From Methanolacinia paynteri (GTDB lineage Archaea; Halobacteriota; Methanomicrobia; Methanomicrobiales; Methanomicrobiaceae): a DNA stretch of 64,000 bases. The DNA lies in assembly GCF_000784355.1 (NCBI RefSeq), contig NZ_KN360934.1:1-64000 (forward strand), given 5' to 3'. The position numbers and the translations under genes are program-made. The notes below the pieces were generated by a model. The model did not search any database. It was not told where the DNA came from and saw nothing but the letters and a program-made list of their open reading frames with translations. Shown here piece by piece: positions 19,343 through 29,226 of the stretch. The number at the start of each line of letters is the position of its first letter. Position 1 is the stretch's first letter.

Positions 19343-20191
19343 TTACCAGTCCTCCTCATAATACTCATCATTACTATCATCCTCATACAGTGCTGAACTC
19401 CCTGTTGTCATCTGCGAAAATACGTCGTTTGCATTGGTAATCACGCTGAAGGAGTTGGGATTTTCAGGAATGGTCCCGGAGAGAACATTGATCTCCGCAT
19501 CAAGGCCTGTTCCATGTATATTTATCCTGAATTCCCCGGTTCTCGGTATTGTAATGTATTGTTCGTCATCTGAGGGATTTTTCCTGTTGTATCCTCCCGT
19601 TGCGACAATTTCGTTTGTCTTGTTATCTATGACGGTTACAGTAAGGAACGAATAATAAGGGTTTCCATCACCGTCACCGCTTCCGGATATAAGTCCTGAA
19701 ACCGCATAACAGACAACCAATGGTCCCTTGCCTACAGAAACAACGATGCTCATTGAATCAAACTGGAATGTTTTGGATGTCCTGTATAATGTCTGGAAAT
19801 ATTCCTGTGAAACCGGATCTTCAGGTACTTCACTGGTCTTAAATTCAAAGGGTTTAAAGTAAGGATCATCCGGCGTAAAACTGTCAACAACATTAACGGA
19901 ATCGCTTATTCCTGTATCACCTGGCAGATTGGCTGCTTGACCGGAATTCGTCTGGGTATCCTGATTATTATAAACAGGCGGAGCAGTTGTTTGTCCGTTG
20001 TTTGACGATGTAATCAGAGGATCATATTCATTGTAGGAAGGTGAAGACGAATCCGGAACCATATCATCCCCCGGTAACATCTTACTTACAAAAATAATTC
20101 CTACAGCAACGACCAAAATGAGGACGGCTACAATTGCTATCGTCAGAATCTTTGTTAATTGTCCTATGTCTGGCACCTGACTTCCTGTCAT
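19343..20191 (-). CDS. Membrane-anchored protein of the pilus operon, function unknown
   Basis: 282 residues: a short N-terminus, one transmembrane helix (about 14-36), then a Ser/Asn/Thr/Pro/Gln-rich linker (about 45-100) and an extracellular beta-rich domain. The C-terminus is acidic (DDSNDEYYEEDW). I do not recognise the family. It is the first gene of the operon, four bases before the ATPase, so it is probably an accessory or surface part of the same machine. An AGAGGTCAGGT ribosome binding site precedes the ATG. Confidence 0.65.
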   Translation of the reverse strand: MTGSQVPDIGQLTKILTIAIVAVLILVVAVGIIFVSKMLPGDDMVPDSSSPSYNEYDPLITSSNNGQTTAPPVYNNQDTQTNSGQAANLPGDTGISDSVNVVDSFTPDDPYFKPFEFKTSEVPEDPVSQEYFQTLYRTSKTFQFDSMSIVVSVGKGPLVVCYAVSGLISGSGDGDGNPYYSFLTVTVIDNKTNEIVATGGYNRKNPSDDEQYITIPRTGEFRINIHGTGLDAEINVLSGTIPENPNSFSVITNANDVFSQMTTGSSALYEDDSNDEYYEEDW

Positions 20192-20551
20192 ACCTGACCT
20201 CTTTGCACGGGCATCACTCTATTATTTTTTAGTATTCCCGTTGCGTTACGACTGCCTGTGATGAACAAATAATATACCATACCAATTGCCTTTCTTTATA
20301 AATATTGTTAATTATATTTCATTCATTTGCCCCCATCTGTTTACTTTATATTGTTTACTCTTCCATAATTATAACAATTCTCCTTTCAGTGAATAGTTGT
20401 CCGAGTGATTGCTTATCAATAAAACTTTACTTACATCATAATTAATTTATCCGGCTCTTTGAAATTTGACTGGATTTAATGATAAATTTAACTATTTTAC
20501 GTTTCATTTGCAGGTATATAATAACAATTATTTGAAATTAAGTAATACTAA
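20192..20551. other. Divergent promoter region of the pilus loci
   Basis: Strongly AT-rich spacer between divergent genes. A TATA-like GGTATATAATAAC at about 20512-20524 and an AGTAATACT box at 20541-20549 precede the small plus-strand frame at 20552. I see no gene in the spacer itself. Confidence 0.5.
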
Positions 20552-20740
20552 ATGGGTAAAAATAAGAAAAGCAATCGCAAATATACTTCTTCAGTAACAG
20601 TGCCAAAAATCCTGTTGTCCGAAAAATCGGGTGATTTTAGCCTGAAAAGCATTGATCTAATGCCGGCGTCCGGTAACGAAAATGAGTATGCCCGCAACAT
20701 GCAGGCACGATCGACAGAGTTCATTCAAAGGGCATGTTAA
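20552..20740 (+). CDS. Small hydrophilic protein, hypothetical
   Basis: 62 codons from ATG to TAA, with no recognisable family. The protein is basic at the N-terminus and has no membrane segment. Support comes from position: a TATA-like element 30-40 bases before the ATG (so a very short leader) and only 43 bases to the pilin gene downstream. There is no ribosome binding site. It could be a small regulator or chaperone of the pilin, or a chance frame. Confidence 0.4.
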   Translation: MGKNKKSNRKYTSSVTVPKILLSEKSGDFSLKSIDLMPASGNENEYARNMQARSTEFIQRAC

Positions 20741-20783
20741 GGATTATCCCTTTAAAAGATCAAAAAGAAAATGAGAATTTGTT

Positions 20784-21437
20784 ATGACTCCATTTAAAAA
20801 AAATCCCGATGCTGTATCTCCGGTGGTCGGGGTAATGCTCATGCTGACACTTGTTATTATTCTTGCCGCAGTAATTAGCGGGTTCGCCGGCGGGATTGCG
20901 GGTTCTTCTAATTCCGGTTCCCTTATCGAGATTACAGCACAGACAAAGATCATTAATTCGGGTAATAACGATACAAGCAGGTTCGAGATTGACATTATAT
21001 CAGTGAATGATCCTGTAAGTACAAAGGATCTTAAGCTCAAGACGTCATGGAAGTCGTATGACGATGCCGGTAATTTAGTGTTGCATGAAAATTCTTCGAT
21101 GCCAGGAACCAAGAATTTTAACTATATTAAATCGGGAGTGTCCCCAATCGGAGCAGGTCCGGGTCTCCCTCAATGGGACGGGACTTATGAAAATATCAGC
21201 ACCAATATGAGCTTTGGAAATTATGCAATTATGGCCGGAACGAAAATGGTTGCATATCCTTCAACCTACTATTTGAATGGTGAATACACGGATAATCAAT
21301 ATACAGACTGTATGCAGGCTATACTCGGAGAAGGGTGGAATAACCTCAGCTCAGGAGATGTTGTCAACGTTATGTTGATCCATGTCCCTTCGGGCCGGAT
21401 AATATATGATGAAGATGTCAATGTAAATTTAACGTAA
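20784..21437 (+). CDS. Archaeal type IV pilin, long type
   Basis: 217 residues with the Pilin_N start KNPDAVSPVVGVMLMLTL and a glycine-rich end of the helix (SGFAGGIAG). The C-terminal part carries MQAILGEGWNNL...GDVV and PSGRIIYDEDV, a pattern shared with the two long pilins at 32355 and 33800. It is divergent from the secretion operon, which most likely assembles it. Its end is only four bases from the convergent chelatase gene. Confidence 0.88.
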   Translation: MTPFKKNPDAVSPVVGVMLMLTLVIILAAVISGFAGGIAGSSNSGSLIEITAQTKIINSGNNDTSRFEIDIISVNDPVSTKDLKLKTSWKSYDDAGNLVLHENSSMPGTKNFNYIKSGVSPIGAGPGLPQWDGTYENISTNMSFGNYAIMAGTKMVAYPSTYYLNGEYTDNQYTDCMQAILGEGWNNLSSGDVVNVMLIHVPSGRIIYDEDVNVNLT

Positions 21438-21441
21438 TTCT

Positions 21442-23511
21442 TCAATTCGGAGAATTACCATATAAACTAATTTCTTCTGCTGCAATGGCCGAAATGTTTT
21501 CCCCGCTCAGTTCATCAAGTGAATAATAGTTTCCGTGCGTGTTGTCCGCAATCATTTTGCAGTATCCAAGCTGCATCTTCAGGAAGTCGTTTTTACGATC
21601 TTCTGTATCGATCAGGACTGTGTGGATATTGTTTTTGCAGATCTCTTCCGATATTGCAAGAAGCTCCTGCTTTATATTCCCCGAGGCAGAATAATTTGAT
21701 CTTCCGTCGGAGATACAGACGAGCAGGGGGATCATGTCTCCGTTTTTCTTTTTGTCCTGCATTAATGCCTCCATGCCTTTGAGAAGTCCGGCGGAGAGAG
21801 GGGTCCTTCCTCCTGTAGGAAGTTCATCGAGGCACTTTTTTGCAAGGTCTGCACTCGAGCATAACGGGAGAAGGACTTCCGCTTTATCGCCCCTGAATGC
21901 AACAAGCCCGATTCTGTCTCTCTTTTGATATGAGTCGTTCAGCATCGAAAGAACAGCCCCCTTTGTGCTCTCCATCCTTCTTTTCGCACCCATCGATCCG
22001 CTTGCATCCACTACAAACATGCAGGCCGCGGATACCTTTCCTTTTCTTATCTTCTTTCTTAAATCGGATTCCTTAAGCGATACTGCCAGATTGCCGCATT
22101 CTCTATGTTTCTGGAAAGGGGCCGCCGCTCTTAACGTTGCATCGAAGGCAAGATCCGATGCATCTTCTGATGCACAAAAGCTCCTATAATGGCCTTTCTT
22201 CTTATTCGATACCGATTCGATCCTGTTTCCGTTAACATTCGGTCTCTTCTTCCTGTCTTTTCTAATGGAATAATCAATATTTGATATGTCTACGGGCTTT
22301 CCTGTTGAAAAAATGGTTTCGGAATAATTTTCAGGTTGATCTTTACCTGAAGAACCTGTCCGGGGTTCTTTGTCCGGATCTTCTCCTGTTTCATCTTCTG
22401 TCTGTTGTATATCATTATTTCGGATGTCGTCCTTATCGATTTCCCCGGGGGTTTCATCGGTATTGGAATCCGTATCATCTTCGGCGGCTTCATCAAGGAT
22501 ATTATTTACAAGATCCTCGTCAAGCCTGGGCTCTTCGAAAGGTTTTCTCCGCATCCTGTGGGGGAGTGCGAGCCGGATTGCTTCTTTCAGGTCTTCGTTT
22601 TCAACGGATCTCCGGCCATTAAAAGCACAGATAGTCTTTGCAGTCCTCATTACCGTAATTTCGGCACGGTGAGTTGTTATTCCGGAACTTATACATACCT
22701 CTGCAATTTTCCTGATCTGATCGTCGGTGATTTCAACTTCGGAAAGGATCTCTGCTGCTTCGTCGATTCTTCTTCGAAGCTCTTCCTGCTCATCTTTGAA
22801 CTCTTCAATAAATTCTTCAGGGTATTTTTCGAAACTTTCGGCGGTTCTTACAATTTTTATCCTCGAATCTATGTCTTCTATTCCCTCGACTGACACCGAG
22901 AGCCCGAACCTGTCGAGGAGTTGCGGGCGGATCTCACCCTCCTCCGGGTTCATCGTGCCGATAAGTATGAACGATGCCGGGTGTGACATTGATATTCCCT
23001 CCCTTTCAATGACATTCACCCCCATTGCAGCCGAATCAAGGAGAATGTCAGCGATATGATCATCAAGGAGGTTTATCTCGTCGACATAGAGTATTCCCCT
23101 GTTGACGTCCGCAAGTATTCCCGGTTCTATTACTTTTTTGCCTTCTTTTATCGCCTTTTCGATATCTATCGTTCCCGCGACCCTGTCCTCCGTGGCGCCG
23201 AGGGGGAGGTCGACGACCCTGACTTTTCTCCTGTATGATTCGGGTTTTTCAGGCTTCGAACGGCAGAAGTCGCACATCTCTTTAACATTATCAGGGTTGC
23301 AGTTGAAGGGGCAGTTCAAGGACACGGTGATTTCCGGCAGTACTTCTGCAAGGGCCCTGACTGCTGTCGATTTCGCTGTTCCTTTATCCCCTCTGATAAG
23401 AACTCCACCGATCTTTGGATTGACTGCGTTTAAAAGAAGAGCAGTTTTCATTTTTTCCTGTCCGACGATGGCTGTAAACGGGAGGATGTTTCGGCCTGGT
23501 GAAGATTCCAT
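21442..23511 (-). CDS. Magnesium/cobalt chelatase-type subunit, fused ChlI (AAA+) and ChlD (VWA)
   Basis: Motor and adaptor subunit for a CobN/ChlH-type chelatase. The N-terminal AAA+ domain has Walker [10 protein letters not shown] (41-49) with four nearby cysteines (C67, C71, C80, C83) in an insert that may bind a metal or Fe-S cluster. A very acidic linker follows, then a VWA domain with MIDAS DASGSMG near residue 495. The 689-residue I-D fusion is common in archaea. No ribosome binding site precedes the ATG, and a TATA-like stretch is close, suggesting a leaderless transcript. CobN lies just upstream. Confidence 0.9.
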   Translation of the reverse strand: MESSPGRNILPFTAIVGQEKMKTALLLNAVNPKIGGVLIRGDKGTAKSTAVRALAEVLPEITVSLNCPFNCNPDNVKEMCDFCRSKPEKPESYRRKVRVVDLPLGATEDRVAGTIDIEKAIKEGKKVIEPGILADVNRGILYVDEINLLDDHIADILLDSAAMGVNVIEREGISMSHPASFILIGTMNPEEGEIRPQLLDRFGLSVSVEGIEDIDSRIKIVRTAESFEKYPEEFIEEFKDEQEELRRRIDEAAEILSEVEITDDQIRKIAEVCISSGITTHRAEITVMRTAKTICAFNGRRSVENEDLKEAIRLALPHRMRRKPFEEPRLDEDLVNNILDEAAEDDTDSNTDETPGEIDKDDIRNNDIQQTEDETGEDPDKEPRTGSSGKDQPENYSETIFSTGKPVDISNIDYSIRKDRKKRPNVNGNRIESVSNKKKGHYRSFCASEDASDLAFDATLRAAAPFQKHRECGNLAVSLKESDLRKKIRKGKVSAACMFVVDASGSMGAKRRMESTKGAVLSMLNDSYQKRDRIGLVAFRGDKAEVLLPLCSSADLAKKCLDELPTGGRTPLSAGLLKGMEALMQDKKKNGDMIPLLVCISDGRSNYSASGNIKQELLAISEEICKNNIHTVLIDTEDRKNDFLKMQLGYCKMIADNTHGNYYSLDELSGENISAIAAEEISLYGNSPN

Positions 23512-23634
23512 TAGTCTAATAGATGAGTCAGGTCTTGTAATAAATATTTAGATTATAATAATACGAAAAGTTATGATTTTGATTTTTGTGCTATTTTATG
23601 CGGTTTTTATTCATATTACGTAATCCGGGTACAG

Positions 23635-26600
23635 CTAAATACTCTTATGCCTGCTTCCTGAAATCTCCTTCAGCGTGAATACATCTATCGATCCGCCCTG
23701 GATGTCCCCCTGTGCCTCACCCCTCTTGTCTTCCATGTCTCCCTCGATATCAAGGTAGGCCTCTTTGAGCCTGTCTATCAGGTCGGGGTCTGCATCCCAT
23801 AGATCTCTGGCATTCGCTTCCAGAAGCCGTCTTCCTATCTCTTCAAGCGCCCAGGGGTTCTTTTCTGAGAAGAATTTCCTGTTTTCCTCGTTAAGGACGA
23901 AGGTTTCCGCGATGCTGTCGAAGATCGAATCGTCGACCTCTCCTGTCGTTGCCTCCCACCCGTAGACATGGGTTATCCTCTTCGAGATGTCCTCCGCACC
24001 CTTGTAGCCGTGCTTTTTCATCCCGTCGATCCATTTCGGGTTGAGAAGCTTTGTCCTTACAACCCTTCTGATCTCGTCTGCAATGGTCCTGACCTCGACA
24101 GTGTCGCGGCTCCTTGTATCCCCGTAATATACGGGAATATTATGTTGGCTTACGGTTCGTGCCGCAATCGTGAGGCCTCCGTGAGCACCGAAATAGCAGC
24201 AGCATCCGAGGAGATCGTATTCGTCTGTCATTGCGACGTTGAAAGTGAGATTCACGGATTTCAGCTGGGCGGTCATGTTTTCTTTTGCCGGAGTCCCGAA
24301 GTTCTCTTTCCCGTAGGCGTAACTGTTCCATTCGAGGAATACGTCGGCGATATCACCTTCATCCTTCCACGCAGAGGCATAGATCGCAAGATTGACTCCG
24401 TTTCCGTATGTTCCGGGCCGGTTCCCGAATATTCTGTCGGACGAGTTGTTTTCAAGGGAATGCTTTCTCAGGTAGTTTGCTTCGGGAGGCTCGTCAAGTT
24501 CTGCAACTGCTTTTATCACCTCATCCAGGAATTCGATGCAGTTGAAGAAGTTGTCCCTCATTATGCCTCCGATTTTAACGGTAATATCGATCCTCGGCCT
24601 TTGGAGCTCTTCGAGTGGGATAATCCTGAAGGATTTCACCTTCCCGGCTTTCCATACCGGCTCTGCACCTATCAGTTTCAGCATCTGGGAGAAGACCTCG
24701 CCGTCTCCCCACATGATATCGGTCGATACCCAGTAAAATGCGATGTTCTCGGGATATTTGTCATTTTCACGGAGGTACTTGGCCAGGACTTCATCCGCAA
24801 GCCGATTCCCTATTCTCCATGCGGCCTTTGTCGGAACCTTGTTCGGGTCGAGCGAATAAAAGTTTCTGCCGGTGGGCATGATCTCGGGATTTCCGCGGGT
24901 GACAAGTCCTGAAGGACCGGGTTCGATGTATCTGCCGTCAAGTCCGTGCAGAAGGGCGCCTGTTTCGTCCGAGTCTTCTATTCTCCTGTTGATTTCCATG
25001 ATCTGCGAGAATATTGCATCTGCGTTTTCGGCCTGCTCCTTTGGCAAATCCTTTTTCACCCGGGATTTTATTGTTTCCCAAGGATTGCCGCCGGAGATTA
25101 CAGTGCTGATGATCTCTTTCGAAAAGATCTCTTCTTTCCTTAATTTTTCGATTTCCTGCTCACTGGAACCACTGCCTGATATCGTGGATACGAGGTCATT
25201 TAAGGCACCGTCGTACGAGAGGATCGAGTATATCATCTCAACCCGATCCTCCCCTTCCGGGTTCTTCCCGAATATGTGCATTCCCTTCGGGATTTTGGTC
25301 TCGTATGTCTCGGTTACAACCTTGTGTGCGGCCTCTATTATCTCGTCGAACCCTGCTTCGATGTACTTCAGGCCCTTGAGGTTTATCGAGTATGAAATCC
25401 CGGTCTCTTCAAGCAGGTCCTCTATGGTGTGCGTCAGTGCATGGGCCCGGGCTTTATCGGAGACGACTGCCCGTTTATATTCGGCGATCTGCTCCTCGAG
25501 CTCTTTTAAATTCCCGTATAGTTCGGATGTCGTCATAACGGTCTGCATATGATCGATTATTGTAGCATACGAACGCCTCTTTGCAGTCGTTCCTTCGGGA
25601 GGATTGTCCGAGTTGTATATGTACAGGTGCGGCATGTTCCCTATGGCGATGTCAGGGTAACAGGAGTCCGAAAGACCGACGCCTTTTCCGGGCAGGAACT
25701 CGAGGTTGCCGTGGGTTCCGACATGAACGATCGCGTCTGCTCCGAACGTTTCATCAAGATAATGATATGTCGCAAGGTACTGGTGCGTCGGCGGGGTGTT
25801 TGCGTCATGTAGTATTTTACAGGCCTTGCCGTCGCATCTCGGGCCCGAACATCCTCTCTTCGGCTGAACGCAGACGATGACGTTTCCGAAGGAGACTCCT
25901 GTCACGACAATATCTCCTTTGTAGAGCATTGCCGGGGGAACACCGTCGATCTCTTCTCCCGGCGGATTTCCCCAGCATTCGGAGACCTCCTTTTGGACCT
26001 TTTCAGGAAGAGTCGAGAACCACTCCCTGTAGTCGTTGGCTTTTACGATATGAAGAGCGCCGCCTTTTTGCACGATCTCTTCAACTGACGTCCACCGGAA
26101 CTCGGAAACCGCCTTTCTGGACATGATCTCGTTTATGAGCGCCTCTCCCGATTCGGGTGGTTCGACATTATATCCCGCATTCTTCATTTCTTTCAGAATG
26201 CCGGAGAGACTCTCAAGGGTGTCGAGATTTGCACCCGAACCGACCGTTCCCTCGACGGATGCACAGGGTTTGTTGTGAAGTATGAATACAATCTTTTTTT
26301 CTGAATTATTCTTCTTCGAGAGCCTGATCCATCTTTCAATCCTTTTTGCGATCTTATCGATCCTCTCTTCGTTGGGGACGTGCAGGCTTGTCTCGACACC
26401 CGAAACGGATTCCTTTTCTGCAAAAGAGAACGGGATCATCTCTGTCAGGCCCTGGAATTCGGGGAGGGCGACGGTCCATCCTGTTTCAGATCCGGTCATC
26501 CCGAATTCCGATCTTCTCCATTCTTCAACGGAGTCATGGTACATTGTAAGAGGATGGAAGACGGGAATTCCAATCTTCTTAAGGTGTCCGATATATGATT

Positions 26601-27333
26601 CACGGTCTCTGCTCTGGACGAACGACCTGAGATCAACAAGTGCGTCGAGTTTTTCAGGCATGTACTTCCTGATGCATTCCTCGCTTGAAAGTGTCCCGAG
26701 TTCGTCGTCGCCGTTTGAGAAGCAGAAGACGCAGATTGCGTTTGCAAACTGCTCTATTCTCCGTATGAAACTGTTAATCGCTCTTAAATCTCCGCATATC
26801 CACTGTATCCTCGGAAACAGGATGCCTACGTTATATTCGGATATGACTCCCCTGTAGTCGAAGTATTGTCCGGCGCTGTCGAGGACGAAAGGGATGTCAG
26901 GGTGGTAGATCCCCTCCCACCTCGTAGGCATGGGTTCGGCATAATGATAATCGAGGTTGAGGATCTTCGATGCACAGAACGCAAGCATGTTGTAGATATT
27001 CTCAAGTCCGCCGTAGAGGAAATATGCACTGACAGCGGAGACGATCTCTAGGGGAACGGTGGATGCCGACCAGAACATATCCGAAAAACCGTATGATACA
27101 ACCGGAAGCTCCTCGGGGAATCCTTCTATTATATCATCCCAGTATGAATCGTGCGACGGGTGGATAAGAACGAAATCGGAGTCCATAAATGAACTGATGC
27201 ATTCCGAAACCAGTTCGCTGTTCTCTTTTAAATCGTAGACGTTCCAGTCGGATACTTCGAACCCGATCCTTTTTGCCGCATGCCTGATAACCGATATTTC
27301 GCTTCCCCATGAAACCACGGTAAATTTAACCAT
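23635..27333 (-). CDS. cobN: CobN-type cobaltochelatase / Mg-chelatase large subunit
   Basis: Large porphyrin- or corrin-binding subunit that inserts a metal using energy from the ChlI/D subunit next door. 1232 residues, usual for CobN. The conserved HVGTHGNLEFLPGKGVGLS segment is clear. Just before it lies an insert with three cysteines (GCSGPRCDGKACK). The substrate is uncertain: cobalt into a corrin, or another metallated tetrapyrrole. Methanogens mostly use a CbiK/CbiX-type chelatase for B12, so the CobN role here is open. The gene is 13 bases downstream of the FecE-like ATPase, suggesting co-transcription. Confidence 0.9.
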   Translation of the reverse strand: MVKFTVVSWGSEISVIRHAAKRIGFEVSDWNVYDLKENSELVSECISSFMDSDFVLIHPSHDSYWDDIIEGFPEELPVVSYGFSDMFWSASTVPLEIVSAVSAYFLYGGLENIYNMLAFCASKILNLDYHYAEPMPTRWEGIYHPDIPFVLDSAGQYFDYRGVISEYNVGILFPRIQWICGDLRAINSFIRRIEQFANAICVFCFSNGDDELGTLSSEECIRKYMPEKLDALVDLRSFVQSRDRESYIGHLKKIGIPVFHPLTMYHDSVEEWRRSEFGMTGSETGWTVALPEFQGLTEMIPFSFAEKESVSGVETSLHVPNEERIDKIAKRIERWIRLSKKNNSEKKIVFILHNKPCASVEGTVGSGANLDTLESLSGILKEMKNAGYNVEPPESGEALINEIMSRKAVSEFRWTSVEEIVQKGGALHIVKANDYREWFSTLPEKVQKEVSECWGNPPGEEIDGVPPAMLYKGDIVVTGVSFGNVIVCVQPKRGCSGPRCDGKACKILHDANTPPTHQYLATYHYLDETFGADAIVHVGTHGNLEFLPGKGVGLSDSCYPDIAIGNMPHLYIYNSDNPPEGTTAKRRSYATIIDHMQTVMTTSELYGNLKELEEQIAEYKRAVVSDKARAHALTHTIEDLLEETGISYSINLKGLKYIEAGFDEIIEAAHKVVTETYETKIPKGMHIFGKNPEGEDRVEMIYSILSYDGALNDLVSTISGSGSSEQEIEKLRKEEIFSKEIISTVISGGNPWETIKSRVKKDLPKEQAENADAIFSQIMEINRRIEDSDETGALLHGLDGRYIEPGPSGLVTRGNPEIMPTGRNFYSLDPNKVPTKAAWRIGNRLADEVLAKYLRENDKYPENIAFYWVSTDIMWGDGEVFSQMLKLIGAEPVWKAGKVKSFRIIPLEELQRPRIDITVKIGGIMRDNFFNCIEFLDEVIKAVAELDEPPEANYLRKHSLENNSSDRIFGNRPGTYGNGVNLAIYASAWKDEGDIADVFLEWNSYAYGKENFGTPAKENMTAQLKSVNLTFNVAMTDEYDLLGCCCYFGAHGGLTIAARTVSQHNIPVYYGDTRSRDTVEVRTIADEIRRVVRTKLLNPKWIDGMKKHGYKGAEDISKRITHVYGWEATTGEVDDSIFDSIAETFVLNEENRKFFSEKNPWALEEIGRRLLEANARDLWDADPDLIDRLKEAYLDIEGDMEDKRGEAQGDIQGGSIDVFTLKEISGSRHKSI

Positions 27334-27346
27334 ATTTTTATCTCCG

Positions 27347-28120
27347 TTATTTTTCCGCCGGCCGCAGCGGGATTATATATGGCCGCTCGTTTTCCCTGTT
27401 GACGGACGCTTCTACTTCGTAAACGCTTCTTATGGTATCCCCTGTCAGGATTTCTTCAGGGCGGCCGCGGCTGTGGATCTTTCCTTTTTTCAGCATGACC
27501 ATCTGGTCGCAGTAACCGGCGGCAAGGTTCAGGTCGTGCAGTGAGACGATAACGGCAGTGTTCTTTTCTTTCGTAAGAAACCGCATATTCTCCATGACTT
27601 CCATCTGGTGCTTTATATCCAGGCTGCTTGTCGGCTCGTCCATGAGGACGACCGGAGTTTCCTGTACAATCGCACGGGCGATCATTACACGCTGCCTCTC
27701 TCCCCCGGAAAGCTCTTTCGTCTTCCTGAATGCAAAATCCTCGATTCCAAGGAGTTTCATCGCTGAATAGACTTTCTCCTCGTCCTCCGGCCTGATATTC
27801 CAGTTGAGGTACGGCCGCCTTCCCATCAGGATAGTCTCGTAGACATAGGACGAGAGTCCTTCCGGGACACTCTGTGGAACATATGCGATCTTTTTCGCAA
27901 TATCTATCCTGTCGAGTGTCTTCGAATCTGTTCCGAAGATCTCGACGGTCCCTTCCGGGTTCAGTATGCCGTCGATGCATTTGATGAGGGTAGTCTTCCC
28001 GCACCCGTTCGGGCCGACGAGACCAAGGATTTTTCCTTCTTCCGCTTCGAAAGAGATCCCTGAAAAGACTTCCTTCTGCCCGTATGAGAAGGAGAGATCA
28101 TCTACTTTTACTGCTACCAT
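27347..28120 (-). CDS. FecE/BtuD-type ABC importer ATPase
   Basis: Cytosolic ATPase of a metal-chelate importer. Walker A GPNGCGKTT is near residue 37, signature LSGGERQR near 140 and Walker B VVLMDEPTSSLD near 160. 257 residues, typical of the iron-siderophore/B12 family. It overlaps the permease gene by seven bases. Confidence 0.93.
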   Translation of the reverse strand: MVAVKVDDLSFSYGQKEVFSGISFEAEEGKILGLVGPNGCGKTTLIKCIDGILNPEGTVEIFGTDSKTLDRIDIAKKIAYVPQSVPEGLSSYVYETILMGRRPYLNWNIRPEDEEKVYSAMKLLGIEDFAFRKTKELSGGERQRVMIARAIVQETPVVLMDEPTSSLDIKHQMEVMENMRFLTKEKNTAVIVSLHDLNLAAGYCDQMVMLKKGKIHSRGRPEEILTGDTIRSVYEVEASVNRENERPYIIPLRPAEK

Positions 28121-29205
28121 CCCGTATCATCCCTCCTAAGGAAAAGGTACAGGAAGAACGGAACCCCAAGGAATGCTGTCATTATTCCTACCGGAATTAC
28201 GGCGGGATAGATTATCGCCCGGCTCAGGCAGTCCGCACCGAGCAGAATCGCAGCTCCCATCAGCCCCGATGCAGGGATCAGTATCCTGTTGTCGCTGCCG
28301 GTGACCATCCTCGCGATGTGGGGGGCGACGAGCCCTATGAACCCTATGGTCCCCGTGAACGATATGATGACCGCGGTTATGAGGGATGCCGTGAACATGA
28401 AGATCGTCATCTCGCGTTCGACAGGCACACCAACCGATTTTGCGATCTCAGATCCCTCGGAGAGGGCGTTTAAATCCCATGCTTTCACCAGCAGATATGG
28501 GACTATGATCAGTAGGACGAGACAAACGATTCCGAGTTTGAGCCATGTCGTATCGTCGAGCGATCCGAACATCCAGTAGACTACCGAGGCTGCCTGGTCG
28601 GACGATCCGAAGTACTGCAGTAGCGAGGTTATCGCTGAAAACAGGTACATCAGTGCGATTCCGGCGAGTATCATCGACGAAGAAGACAGCCCTTTGTGCC
28701 TGGCCATAAGGTAGATCCCGAATGCGGCGAGCATCGAGAATATAAAGGCGAGGAGCATTATCGTGATGCTTCCTGAAAGGAGTGCGAATCCTCCGAACAG
28801 TATTATGGCGACAGATGCACCGCATGATGCTGCCGACGATATTCCGAGAGTGAACGGGCTTGCAAGTGGATTTCTCAATATTCCCTGCATTATCGTTCCT
28901 GCAATTGCAAGCCCGAATCCTGCGGCGATTGCGAACAGGACCCTGTGAAGCCTTATGTCCCAGACTACTATCTCCGTCATGGACTGTGAACCGTGCCCAG
29001 CTCCAAGGAAGAACTGGCTTAGTCGTTCTGAGAGTCCGGAGAAGAGGGCCTGGTAGGATTGAACAATTGAGATCTCGGCGGTGCCGAGAGTTATTCCTAT
29101 GCCTGTTAATAGTATCAAAAGAATGATAATGCCAATGAAGAAGGCCTGCTTCTTAGCCCTGATCTTTTGGCATTGTGCCCTGAATTCGTTAGAGTCGATT
29201 GCCAT
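28114..29205 (-). CDS. FecCD-family ABC permease
   Basis: Membrane permease for iron complexes or B12-like compounds; one gene serves both positions of the homodimer. 363 residues with about ten hydrophobic helices. Family segments include GIFRNPLASPFTLGISS-like ILRNPLASPFTLGIS (N-terminal half) and GTIGFIGLVAPHIAR (C-terminal half). It stands between its ATPase and binding-protein genes. Confidence 0.94.
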   Translation of the reverse strand: MAIDSNEFRAQCQKIRAKKQAFFIGIIILLILLTGIGITLGTAEISIVQSYQALFSGLSERLSQFFLGAGHGSQSMTEIVVWDIRLHRVLFAIAAGFGLAIAGTIMQGILRNPLASPFTLGISSAASCGASVAIILFGGFALLSGSITIMLLAFIFSMLAAFGIYLMARHKGLSSSSMILAGIALMYLFSAITSLLQYFGSSDQAASVVYWMFGSLDDTTWLKLGIVCLVLLIIVPYLLVKAWDLNALSEGSEIAKSVGVPVEREMTIFMFTASLITAVIISFTGTIGFIGLVAPHIARMVTGSDNRILIPASGLMGAAILLGADCLSRAIIYPAVIPVGIMTAFLGVPFFLYLFLRRDDTGW

Positions 29206-29226
29206 CCATAATCTACCGCAGATGAT

